Source of the DNA: Vermamoeba vermiformis
Taxonomy: Eukaryota; Tubulinea; Echinamoebida
Length of the DNA stretch: 64,000 nucleotides
Direction of reading: 5' to 3'
Assembly: GCA_045837725.1 (NCBI GenBank)
Contig: JBEWZL010000017.1
Location: 1 to 64,000 of the forward strand
Below the pieces are notes generated by a model. The model had not been told where the DNA came from, made no database searches, and saw only the letters and a list, made by a program, of their open reading frames with translations. Positions 32,901 through 43,912 of the stretch are shown here, piece after piece (positions within the stretch are counted from its first letter, which is position 1; each line of letters opens with the position of its first letter). Made by a program: the position numbers and the translations under genes.

Positions 32901-34639
32901 TTGCAGTCTTTGCACTCGATCTGACAATTGAAGCAGCTGTCATATGTCTCACAGTCGTCGCAAGGCCCATCTAACAGCGACCATTCTTCGTGACACTTTT
33001 GACATGTCGTCCGATGTTCGTTGGGCTCGTGATAAATGATCATGCAATTGACACATAGTTCTTCATTGCATAATCGACACGGGGACACGCACTTCTTGCA
33101 GAGCTTGTAGCCGTTGATCTCGTTGTAGTACTCGCAATGAGAACACTGTCCAAACATCTCTTCGTCGTTGTCTCCTTCAATCTCATCGTTGCACTGAATG
33201 CACTTGATTGTTTGTTTCGTTTTGACGATTTCTTCTTCGCTTGCCTCGTCAGAATTCCAACACTTGTGAGATTCTTTGTGGAAACATTTTTGGCAAAAGT
33301 GATCGTTGCACAAAATGCACTCGTAATCGCATTCTTTGCATAAATTGCGATTGCAGTGGTCGCAAAAGTACTCATCTTTGCATGACTTGCAATGAAACGC
33401 CTTAACTGTGCATCCACATTCAACGTGACTGCCACAGGCATGGTCTCTATGACACACCTGTGAGCGACATCCGCGGCATTCTAGCGTCAATCTCTTTTGC
33501 CCACAATGATCGCAACAAAAGCTTGAATAAAGAACGATCTGCTTGGGGTCATTCTAAAGTTTCGAATACTGCGTTAAAGTCTGTTGCATTAGTACTTGGA
33601 TCGCTATCACTTACGCGGTGTTTGTTTGGCATGTGCGCAAGGTGCAAATAAAAAGATTGTTTCGGCGACCGCTAAAAAAAATGTTAGTTACAATTATGAT
33701 ATGCAATAGTACCAATATGTTACCTCTGTTTGTAAGTTTAGCTTGAGCGTCTGTCGTACGTACTTGGACCAAAACTTGAGTTCCGCAGTGCGTAGAAAAG
33801 ACGCAGCCATGCCAAGGTTAAGTACGTCACGCATACTACTGAGACTCGTTTCTGTTGTCAAACCATGAACGTACTCGAAGACTAGTACAAGAATTTCCGT
33901 TGGCAAGCGGCGGATGCGATTTTCTGTTGTTGGTTAATGAATTGATATTAAACAATTGCGTCGCTGAACTTACCCTTTCGGAGCTCCTTTATTGTTTTAC
34001 GACTAGTTGCAACCTGAAAATAATTATAGTGGTCGAATTGAAAGAAATCGTGGGTTTTTACCTTTGACCAAGTATCGCCCGCGAGGGTGTGTCCTCCAAC
34101 AACATCGTGTTCGGCGCAGTGAAAACAAAATGTCTCCCAACATTGCACACATTCTGATGAGCACATTCTACACACTGGTGCGTGACACGCTGGACACCTT
34201 TTGACGCAGGAACGACAGCGCAGATCCGTAGTTTCGCCGCCAAGGCATTCGTGAGTGAAATCGGGAGCGCAAGACTCACAGATGTTATCGTTACATTTTA
34301 TGCACGAGAATTTGCTTTTTTCTCCGCAGTTGTGGCAGGCCAAGTAATGATAAATGTAGATGTGCTTTGGGTTATTCTTAGAAAATGTCAGAGAAGCCGT
34401 GAAGTCATAAAATAGGCAATAATTACCTTGATCCTCCTGGGAATTTTGATAGGACGTGCTTTTTTAAATACTTTCTTTTCGTTGACCAACGCGCGCCAAA
34501 ATTTGCGTTCGATCTGTCTCATCTGTCGACTGATGAGACCGAACTGCGAAATCGACCAAATTTTATTTATATGGTCACCGCTGATGGCGTATATTTTGCG
34601 ACAAACTAGCAGCAAAATGTCATCAGGCAGATCTTCCAT
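29918..34639 (-). CDS. Poly-F-box / cysteine-rich protein: six F-box-like modules alternating with zinc-binding modules
   Basis: Fourteen exons, read by hand, join in frame to 4,068 nt (1,355 residues plus stop); every intron has GT-AG ends and phases match. F-box-like modules lie at 34427-34639 (MEDLPDDILLLVC), 33724-33923 (LPTEILVLVFEYV), ~32642-32850 (LPDDIVLEIFKII), 31918-32102 (LPSEILLHIFEFI), 31330-31550 (LPDEIILLIM) and 30548-30741 (MPQEVMLRILEMI). Each ends with a pattern like LGSVNKQFKRVEQKFWR. Between them are cysteine modules rich in CxxC pairs (HYFGCTECRKPTSDTC, CKDCKKILCESC, CRLCNEELCVNC). In two exons (32642-33553 and 31330-31764) a cysteine module runs directly into an F-box with no intron, proving fusion at the DNA level. 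F-box proteins normally carry one F-box that binds SKP1. A multivalent SCF adaptor or a domain put to another use are both possible. The start at 34639 opens the first F-box. Confidence 0.75.
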
Positions 34640-34899
34640 TGTCGTTTTCAGATAAAAATTCCTAAAAATGAGGAAATTATAATACAGTGATATAAAATAT
34701 TTTTATTGATATATTAGTTTATGATGTAATTTTTGGTTCAAAAAGTTGTTGGTAGATCCTAGTTGACTGCGCAGCACGTTAATAGGACATACCTTCGTTG
34801 AATACTATTAAAAATGAACGAACAATATCAGAAAAAATAACATGTTGTTGATTGTTTCCGTGAAACTTAGCAATGATTTTTTATTTTTTGTTTCGATTT

Positions 34900-37219
34900 T
34901 TACACCCTGTCAAGCGCCTCGACATTCAACAAGCTCAAGCCATTAGACATCATTTGTTCGGTGACAACACATAATCGAAGGCGTTGATCTTGCTCGGGTT
35001 GTCCCAGAATGCGGCAAGTCTCGTAAAAGTGATGGAAGGCTTGAGCCGTTTGGAACAAGTGCAACGATAAGAAGTGAGGCTGTAGAGTGTCTTCGATGCT
35101 TCTAATAATATCAGGGAACTGAATAAGCTTCATGACCAATGCTCTTTCTTCCTTAGTCAACTTCCACTCGGTCGTGGCGTTGGCCAGATCTGCTGCATCC
35201 ACGAGCTCCGGGATCTTGATATTGGCTTCTTGTGCTTTTCTTCGAATAGACCTAATACGAGTGTACGCATATACCAAGTACATTGACGTGTTGCCCTTAA
35301 AGCTCAACATTTCTTGGAACGAAAAGACGTAGTTGGACTTGCGCTCTTTGCTCAATTCGAAGTACTTGATAGCATTGTACGCAATAGCTTCGACGTTCGT
35401 TGAAAACTCCATTTCTAAATTTGGATCTGCCTGGTTAAGTCGCTCCGGCTCGTTGAATTTATCCGTAACTCCGGCATTGTATTTGTGTGAAGTGACTTGC
35501 TCCGTTCGATGAGATCTATAAAAAAAATTAGGACTATTCATATTGCGTTTGTAGTCTTACCTAACAAATACGGATTTAGCAGCATGCACGGCCTTCTTAG
35601 TCTCCTCGACGGCTTGTTCTAGCAAGCTTTTCAAAGTCATTGAATCTCCTTCACGAGAGCTGATCTTAGTGCCCTTAGCGCCTTGAACAACTCCGAATGG
35701 AACGTGCTCAATTCTATTTTTAGGTGTGATCCAACCAGCCTGGCGAGCAACCTGAAACAAATTGTTAACGACTACCAATGACCACTTTAATATGACGTAC
35801 CTCAAAAACAGCGTTGAAGTGTTGCGCTTGAGAGGCATCAGTGACATAGTAAAGTTCATCGAGCTTGAGTTCCATGAGTCGGTAGTAAAGTGCTGCCAAA
35901 TCGGTAGCAGGGTACAATGAAGAGCCATCAGGTTTCTGGAAGCAAGTTAGCCATAGAATAGTACTTCAATAGTATAAATAACGTACTCGAACAACAAGTG
36001 GATTCTTTTTGCCAGCCGCATCGCATGTCAATGCTCCATCGATTTCAGTCAACAATCCCTGGCAATCACGCATTAGTTTGTGCTTGCTACGAACACTACT
36101 CGAGGCGCTTACTTTGCTTTGCAACATTTCAAATACTTTAGGCAATAGTGGTGCGTATCTTGACTCTCCGAACTCCTCGACTGAAACTCCTAACTTTTCG
36201 TACAATTCGTTGAAAGCACGTCTGGCCACAAGTGTTAGCACGAAGCGTTTTATAAGCCGAATAAGCACTAACCTGCTAACTTCACAAAGAATTTCCCAGC
36301 CTCGTTTGACACGCCAATCACCGTCTGGCTTTTGGATCGCGTGCAAAAATTTTGTTGAATTTGTTATGAAGTCATCACTGTTGTTTTTCTTTGCCTAAAT
36401 TATAACCTATTAGCACTAGTGCCATAATAATTTAATCTATGTGGCTTACGGCAATATATAATTGATACAGTCTGTTGATCGATGGCCATTCGCTCTCAGG
36501 AATGTCTTGCCAATTGGCCGGCTTCTTCTCACTTTGGCTCATTAACTTAACAAACCACGACTCTTTTTCGTGCAAAGCAGAGGCTAGTACTTGGCCCATT
36601 GGTGTTCCAAAGTCACCCACGTGACTGATTTTCATTACCTAATTTGGAAAATGTACGTAAGAATTTGATATCTAAGAAGCTTATATACACTTACATCGTG
36701 ACCTTGATATGTAAATATACGCTGCAAACAGTCTCCAACCATAATCGATCGCAAATGACCTACGTGAAGTTCTTTACCCATATTAGGTGATGAGTAATCG
36801 ATCAGCATGCGTTTCTTTTCGCGTGTCGCCTTTCTATCTATAATTTGCTTTGTAACGATATTTTTAGCAAGCCATTCATCACTATTGCATAAGATTAGTG
36901 GCAAAAACGAAATAATAGAACAGCTGTAGGTACCTTAAATGGATGTTTAAAAATCCTTTGTTAGTTGTAACTTTGTTGATGACTTCCGTCGATTCAATAT
37001 TCTTCAAAATATTTTCGGCGACTTCGACTGGCGACAAGGAGAGCTAAAAAAAGTTGTAAGCGACAGATCTCGACTAATAAGCATTCGATCTACATTACAC
37101 GCGTATATGTAGTCCTAACATACCTCTTGTGCGAGCGGCAAGGCAATATGAGCAGCATAATCGCCATCGGCTTTAGTAGAAAGAACTTTGAATGAATTTA
37201 CGGATGCCGAGTTAGCCAT
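34900..37219 (-). CDS. RARS: Arginyl-tRNA synthetase
   Basis: A class I synthetase charging tRNA-Arg, in about ten exons. The signature block SSPNMGKELHVGHLRS holds the HIGH motif (HVGH); GDFGTPMGQVLAS follows; LYPATDLAALYYRL is typical; the KMSKS-equivalent loop reads VVQGAKGTKISSREGDSM. The anticodon-binding DALR-like end includes SMYLVYAYTRIRSI and HHFYETCRIL, and the stop is at 34900. The N-terminal Arg-tRNA-synthetase N domain is represented by GDYAAHIALPLAQE. The first in-frame ATG used is at 37219, but the frame stays open upstream (SQLIINATKKAYPAM, which looks like the usual first helix), so a 5' exon near 37240-37600 may be missing from this model. Confidence 0.92.
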
Positions 37220-37965
37220 TGCTGGATAAGCTTTCTTCGTTGCATTAATGATAAGTTGCGATACATATGTCGCTACAGAAGGTATATCATTGGCCTACAA
37301 TCGACGTGAGAAGCGATTTTTGGATCGGACAGCAGATCAGAGCGCCGACGTTGTATAAAATTGCCGTTGCCCTTAAAATACTTTACCTTGATTGCGTAAT
37401 AACGAACTGGACTCGAGATGCCTCTGTATTAATTTTAAATTATAATTAAATGGATCTGATTCTTTACTCGATAGCACTCGACTCTTGACTTACGTCTTGG
37501 CACCAAAAAATAGTGATTTTTTATTAGTGATGCTATGAGTATTTCTTTCGGCCTGCACGACCCTGTCATCATCATCAGTTGACTTTTGTTGGGCGATCTA
37601 CGTGAGCTCATCGTTTTTACCTGTTGAATATTGACCTACTGAACCTCTGCATTGTAATATTGTAGATTGTAGATTTTAAAGGATCGTGTTGCTTAGTCGT
37701 CAAGATCAACAACGAACAGAAAATTGAAACCGATCCATAAAAAGTGCTCCTCGCACAAGTTGACGTCAACGATAGGCTTGATATGAATACACTACTTATT
37801 AAATTTATTTACATTCGATTACAGCCCTGTGCTCAACCGCACAGCAAAAATAATTTTCGTTGGATCTAATCGGATCGATAGATCTTATTTAGCATAACAC
37901 ATTATGGCCCAAAATTTTTAAATATACTTTGATATGTAGTAATGAATATACTCATACTATAGTCT
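37220..37965. other. 5' region of arginyl-tRNA synthetase and intergenic sequence
   Basis: The first 100 bp upstream of 37219 probably still code for the synthetase N terminus: VATYVSQLIINATKKAYP is in frame and preceded by TTGTAG, an acceptor. A candidate upstream exon (YYAIK before a GTAAAG donor) lies near 37375-37430, but no ATG in frame was settled. From about 37620 to 37965 nothing was recognised. Confidence 0.35.
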
Positions 37966-38574
37966 CTAGCGTCTTCGCTTTTTGTTGTTCCATTCTTTTT
38001 GAGCTTCTGCCTGCGCTTGTGCCCTATTATCAGCAGCTTTCTTCATCATTTCTCCTTGTTGAATTTGTTGCTGAGCCTCTGAACCTTGAATACCTAACTT
38101 GCGCAATCGTTCTTCTTCTTCCAGTTCACGATAAGCTTGTTGGATTAACTTGTCGCGAGATGGAGCTTGCAGCTTTTCTTCAAATTCTTGTAATTTTTTC
38201 TTTGCTTGAACTCGTCGTCTAACGGCTTCAATATTTGTAACTTCCTCTTCCTCTGCCTTCGCTTTGCCGAGCAGATCTGAGATCAATTATTAATATTTTG
38301 TAATTTACTCAAAACGAATGCCAGTCTTGCTAATAAATATTTAATATGAACCTGTGCGATAATAAATTATCTAATATTAAACTAACGTAGCTGAACAAAG
38401 ATCCGAATAGACGGGTCAGTTTAATTGCAGTCAGCTTCCTGCGTTTGGTAAAACATGCTTGTCCCATTATTCTTACGTAGTGTCCATAATAATGTTTCAT
38501 GCTAACGACTTACTCTTTGACTGGGCAATCCGACCAAATCTGGTACCCAACGTTAAAATATTCCTCGTCAGCAT
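37966..38574 (-). CDS. Small coiled-coil protein with mitochondrial-type presequence
   Basis: Two exons. Exon 1 (ATG at 38572-38574) encodes MLTRNILTLGTRFGRIAQSK, an amphipathic arginine-rich leader typical of mitochondrial import, then a GTAAGT donor. Exon 2 resumes in phase (A|AT) as NLLGKAKAEEEEVTNIEAVR and is a long charged helix (LQEFEEKLQAP, YRELEEEERLRKLGIQG) ending EWNNKKRRR. The total is about 120 residues. It looks like a mitochondrial ribosome or assembly component, but no family was recognised. The start is 220 bp from the divergent RhoGAP start. Confidence 0.55.
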
Positions 38575-38794
38575 TCTGGTTTAAGTTATATCCTAAATTC
38601 TCTTATAGTAGTAACGAAGTGAGGTACTCTATCGTTGCTATTATGCGAAATTCAGTGAAATAACTGTCACTCGGTGTTTGCCTCCCAAAAGAAATTTTAG
38701 AACGAGCGGCTAAAAATAAACCCGAGTGTTGGAGATAACAACAATACTATCAGTATAATAACGTGGAATTATTGGATGTCGAGATAGAAGATTT

Positions 38795-41700
38795 ATGGCG
38801 ATGAAAAGTTCTTCGGGATCAATCCCACATCCAAGCAAAATTGCTCCATTTTCAATACCGCCGATAATTCATGATTTAATAGAATTTATTGAAGAATATG
38901 GTAATAATTACTACATGAAGAAACAACGCTGATTCAATTCAATCGCGATCACAATTTTCGTTATTTAATTGAATTAAAATTCGCGTTTAACAATTTATTT
39001 ATTACAGGCGTTCAAACAGAAGGTATTTTTCGTATCAATGGTAGCTCGGAGCACATAGCCGCCATTAAGAAGCATTATAAAAAGGGTAAGATTTTATACA
39101 CAAAAAAAATCAATGCAGATCTGTTCGGTTATGTTATCTAGGCTTATATTCATTAATTTGTTATTATTTAGGCAAGAAAGTAGATCTTTTTTCTTATTCT
39201 ATTCATACTATTGCTGGCGCATTGAAGGTAAATAGGCAGATTCAGTTGGCGCGAAAATTTTCTCGCATAATGCTGAATACTACTTATTCATAAATTTAAT
39301 TTCGAATTGCCCAAACTCAACGTCATCATTTAGTCATATTTATGCGAAATGGACCCGCCCCTGATCGCTCGAATTGTTTTTGAAACTTTTGCCGTAGCTC
39401 AGAGTAAGTCTCTTTTTATTATTATTTGAATACTTTGCTACTTAAGCGTCACAATAACCTGACCGACAAATCTATCACGTAAATTGTCCCGTACTTTTCA
39501 AAAATCTGAAATTTCAACTTAGTAAATCAATTAACGATAATTAGATCGAGTGTATTAGTAATTGAAAATAATACTGCTCATTAAATTACCAATTTAGGCA
39601 TTTTGACCTCATACGCAAAATTTATTTATTCGCCGTATCTTTCAGGTTAACGATAGTATTAATTCGCTTTATATTTTTAGCGTACGAAGAAAACAAAGCA
39701 TTGCGAGTAATGCGCAAAGTACTGCAATCAGCAATGACAGCAGAGAACAAAATTATTTTAATCAAGTGCTGCGATTTACTTCAAAAAGTCTGTCAAAATC
39801 ATGCCAAGACCCGCATGACTATTGAATCCTTAGCCATAGGTATGTTATACTCGGCACCTACTAACAATTAACAATAATACTATTGCCCAAATACGCACGA
39901 TAAGAGTGCATGATTAGCGAGATCCAATGGTTTGACACGTGTCTAATTTTTTTTCCTGCGCAGTATTTGCACCGACATGGATGCGACTAGAATCGACGAC
40001 AATAGCAGACTATATGACAAATCAAAAATTACAAGCGAAATGCGTAGAATACATCATTCAAAACATCAAATATTTATTAATAGTGAGTATAATATCTATT
40101 TATTCATTCGATTAATATACTTAACTAACGATGGTATTTTTATTTGCAGAAAAAAGCAGGCGAAGAATTGTCGCGAGTGAAGCTGAAAAATATTGACTCG
40201 AGTGACGCCGAGTTCGAAGGGTTCATGAAAGCCATGCAAAGTGGCTCATTACGATCAGCGTCCAATATATTATTGAATCAATATGACCCCCGTAAGTTAT
40301 CCTAGGCATCCCTCTCGAACAGATCTAATTCGTATTTCCTTTTTTAGTAACATCAGAGAAGTTCGAACAACAAGCTGATGCGTTGATAAACAGTAAAAAT
40401 CGACAGCACAGTCGTAGTGTACGAACGATTTTTGATTTTGAAATTGATATGCCACAACGTGCTATTGATGACAACGGACCTCCTCAATCGCCCAGTGCTC
40501 GATCCAAAAATAGTAGAAGGTATAAACCTGACCTAGTTGGCCGTTATTACATGTTTCTAACCCTTTTATAGAGCTCTTCACAGTAGGCAACAAAGTGCGA
40601 TAGATCCAAGTGAAGTGCGCAGAAAAATGACCAATGAGAATCTTCCACCAGTTACCTTTACAAACACACTGCGGCGGGCGACGAGTGAAGATCCAGACCG
40701 ACAACGACCAGATCCAAGTGACTCTGACTCGACCAGCACGGTCAAAATATCGGACTCGAGCGAGGAGTTTAACAACCTTGAGCGACGAGACACGATTGGC
40801 ACGAGCTCTGACAGCACATTGATGAGCTCAGAAGTGACTGGGTCGGACTCGCTGCCAGAGGATGCGAGCACTAATAACGTTAGTGCACCTGCTTCAAAGA
40901 AGCCTCGGTCACAACACAAACGGGTCAAGAAGCGCGTGTCAAAGAAAAATGTTGGCGTGGGGCTGAGCACGAGCGATTCAGCCATTGCCTCGAGCAGCAA
41001 CACAAACTTACTTGAATCCAGCTCTACAAATGCAGAAAGTGAGGAGTCTAATAATAACAACGCGATGGCTAGTCCCAGGACGAAGAAAACTGACGTGGCC
41101 ATAACTGTCACGGCACCAAAACCAGCTCCAGTCAAGAACAGTAACGTTATCAAAGCAGCGTTAGAATATCAGGAACGAACGAAGAAGCCTGAAGAAGTCG
41201 TTACACCGCTGCTAGAAAGCAGTAAAAAGACCGAGCAAAAGATCCGCCAGAAACAAGAACAACGACAGCACCATAAAAAGTCCATCAATAACAACGTTAC
41301 TTTTGACCGAGCGCAATCAGAGTACAGTAACACTGGCGCCACGAATGACATTGAGTCGTTTAGAACCATTCACAAGTCACTTTCTGAAGGCGAGAAGAAC
41401 GGCCACGAAATCTCGAGCCCTGCGTCAGAACCGCGAGCAGTTGTGATCACCAAGACGGAGCCAATAGACGTCAAGGCCTTTGTCACGACCATCAACAAGA
41501 ACAACAGCACGAACACGAGCCCCGTTGTCCCGAAGAGTTCAGTCGGATCTCCCACCAAGACCAAAGTAGCCGTTACAAAAAGGCCCACACCCGTTACCTC
41601 AACGAATACAAGCGAGGCCAATAGCAAGACGAGCTCGCCTGCGACTAGTCCCTCGAAGGCACGAAGCAATAGTGCACCAAAGACCGTGCAACAAGTCACG

Positions 41701-42309
41701 CGCACTGGACACGCGGCTTCGACACCACCGCCCAAACAAGGCACGCCAAAGACACCTGCTAGTGGACCTTCTACTGCACCAAGCAGTGTGATAGGCGTGT
41801 CTACCAAGACTCCCGAACCAGTTGCTGCTAATAGCACCGCGCCAGAAGAGCCCAAAGTGGTCGCTACATCCGAGATCCCAAAACTTGTGGAAGAAACGCC
41901 CGTGATTGTAGAGACAGCTGTCATTGAAACTGAGCTCAAACTCGTCGAGCCACCAAAGCCTGTCGAGACTCCTACTAAGATTGCCGAGCCTAGTGACAGT
42001 ATCAGAAATGCGGTGGCGCAATCCACGCCGATCTTGAAATTCAGACCCGAATCTTCCGTGTCAAGCGCTACTTCAACGCCAAACACCTTGAATGGCAATG
42101 ATAAGCCTTCTAATGATACACCAACGCGATTAGCTGCTGTTTTGAGCCCGCGAAGGCATCAAGAGCTCACAGCAAAGCCATCCACGCAAAATTCAATCGA
42201 TGAGCTGATTCTGTCAGCCCTTTCAAAAACAGCAGTGAAAAAGGCAGATTTACCAGCGAATGATATTCTCAACAAACTACAGATATTACAGTCTGAGAAG
42301 AATAACTAG
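38795..42309 (+). CDS. RhoGAP-domain protein with long disordered C-terminal region
   Basis: The N-terminal RhoGAP domain is split over seven or eight exons: IPPIIHDLIEFIEEYGVQTE, then GIFRINGSSEHIAAIKKHY with the catalytic arginine finger, LFSYSIHTIAGALKSYL, MDPPLIARIVFETF, and TRMTIESLAIVFAPTWMR. Together these activate GTP hydrolysis on Rho/Rac GTPases. After KLKNIDSSDAEFEGFMK and a linker, the last exon (about 1.7 kb, 560 codons) is a serine/threonine/proline-rich disordered tail (PPVTFTNTLRRATSED, SPATSPSKARSNSAPK), a layout common to amoebozoan GAPs. An antisense frame through this tail is a by-product of its composition. The ATG at 38795 gives a short leader before the domain. Confidence 0.9.
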
Positions 42310-42684
42310 CACGTAACGGCTAAGAAAATCTTTGATCTGAATCTAGCCGAAATGTTTTTGCGATGTAACAATTGTAATATATTTGTAAAAGTCTTATTAA
42401 ATTATTGGCTCTTAGTTAAGACTAAGGGCAGAACTTACAGTCCAAGCACGCGAAGCTGAAATTCAAATTTGAATTTTCGTGACAGATGTAACCGTTGCTA
42501 AAAGCGCTTTCTGTTTCGCAATGCAATATCTTGGCCAAGAAAGCCATATGCACGATTAAATAGTCCTCAATTTTTGTAATCTCGCGAATCTTTTGTGTTC
42601 TACAAGGGAGCAATAGGGCGAGAAAAAATCGAAAAGGATTTTTTAATTTATTATTCTTCAAGCAACAACAACTGTATATTAAAT
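42310..42684. other. Intergenic region, no supported gene
   Basis: 375 bp between two + strand genes. A minus-strand frame at 42422-42661 (ending FACLDCKFCP) is open but has no start context or family match. The first bases hold the RhoGAP 3' end with ATTATTAAA-like signals. Confidence 0.3.
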
Positions 42685-43697
42685 ATGAGTCGATTAAGAG
42701 TTAAAGCTATTGTCGACACTACTCCTTATTTATTGGAAGTAGACCGTCGTGCCATTACTTTGTCACAACTCAACAGCGAGATTGGCACCAAGACGAAACT
42801 TAGTGGCTTCTCTCTGCACTTCCAAAACCCTGAAACTCAAGTTTCATATCAATTGAATGATGACGAGACACTGCACAAAGCTATTGCTGAGGCCACCAAG
42901 GCCGGATGCCGATCGCTCGATGTGAAAGTCCACACCGGCGGTAGTCACGCACCTTCAACCCCAACTAAACCCGCTGTTCAACCTACTCCCACCCCTGTCT
43001 CACCTCAACCACAAGCTCAACCCACTCAACAACCTCAAGCCCAGCCATCGCCTTCGCATCACACTTCCACATCTTCAAACGGTGGATCGAGCCACACCGC
43101 TGCTGTTGCTTCTCCTCCTAAGCATTTCAACCAACCTACTACCCCTAATAAGGTTCCTCTTGCTGCTGGACCCACTCCTACCCAACAACCTCTTAATCCC
43201 GGCGACGTCTTGATCACCGAGTTCACCGTTGTTCACGACCCTAGCAGCAGTCAAGAAAAAGTCAAAATTGAGTCAGACCAAACATACGCATATTTCTTAT
43301 TCAAGCCTAAAGCCAGCAAACACGACACCCACATCCGCGTCGTCTTGGCTGAGAAGATCAAGCTTCAATATCAATGCGTATATTCATTTGAAGACCAACA
43401 ACAACGATCTATTCGCACTGTGCAATTAACACAATCATTCCAACTGCCATTCGAGGTACATCCGAGATATTTTTTTGAATTGAAAAAGATTTTCTGAATC
43501 AATTTGCAAAATTAATTATTGTATTTATTGTTATAATGTCGTATATATTTTTAGCGATTTTTAAAGGCAAATTTCCTCGTGTCTTTAAGTTTTATCGAAA
43601 GTGATAAAATTACTAATTTTTTTTTGTTTAGGCCACTCCCAACTTGATCGAAGTTAACGGCCAAGAGATTAAGGTGATGATTCCTAACAGATTTTAA
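42685..43697 (+). CDS. PB1/ubiquitin-like N terminus joined to an Hsp20-like C terminus
   Basis: Two exons. The N-terminal ~85 residues (RLRVKAIVDTTPYLLEVD, SGFSLHFQNPETQVSYQL, DDETLHKAIAEATKAG) fit a PB1-type ubiquitin fold. A proline/glutamine/serine-rich linker of about 110 residues follows. The C-terminal part (ITEFTVVHDPSSSQEKVKIE, VVLAEKIKLQYQCVY, LTQSFQLPFE, then after the intron ATPNLIEVNGQEIKVMIPN) resembles the strand order of an alpha-crystallin/Hsp20 domain, whose late strands read FxLP...I.a...nG.l.v.iP. Intron phase is conserved at FE|AT. PB1 domains form filaments or heterodimers, so the protein may be a scaffolded chaperone. This combination is inferred from short patterns. 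Confidence 0.55.
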
Positions 43698-43912
43698 TTT
43701 ATAAGTACCGAAAGAACGTCAGCTTAAGACTATGACGTCATTTTAACCTGGATCTTAAAAATGTCTACAAATTAATAAAAATCTAAAATTGTTAAATAGC
43801 ATTACTCGCGCTAAACATTAATTAGCATAATTAATACATCCAGAAATTCTTTCAACTAAAAATAAGCTAAAAGTAAAGGTTTATTGAAAGCACTAGAGAT
43901 CGACTCAAAAGC

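Noticed and set aside
29918-34639. Reading the F-box cluster as five or six separate tandem genes
   Set aside because: No stop codons or starts separate the modules; two exons contain zinc module and F-box without a break, and all intron phases join.
36009-36398. Plus-strand frame opposite arginyl-tRNA synthetase
   Set aside because: A shadow of the synthetase exon; no start context or motif.
41370-42098. Long minus-strand frame opposite the RhoGAP tail (also 40578-41153)
   Set aside because: It is the antisense of a low-complexity Ser/Thr/Pro region; no motif, and the + frame has the supported gene.
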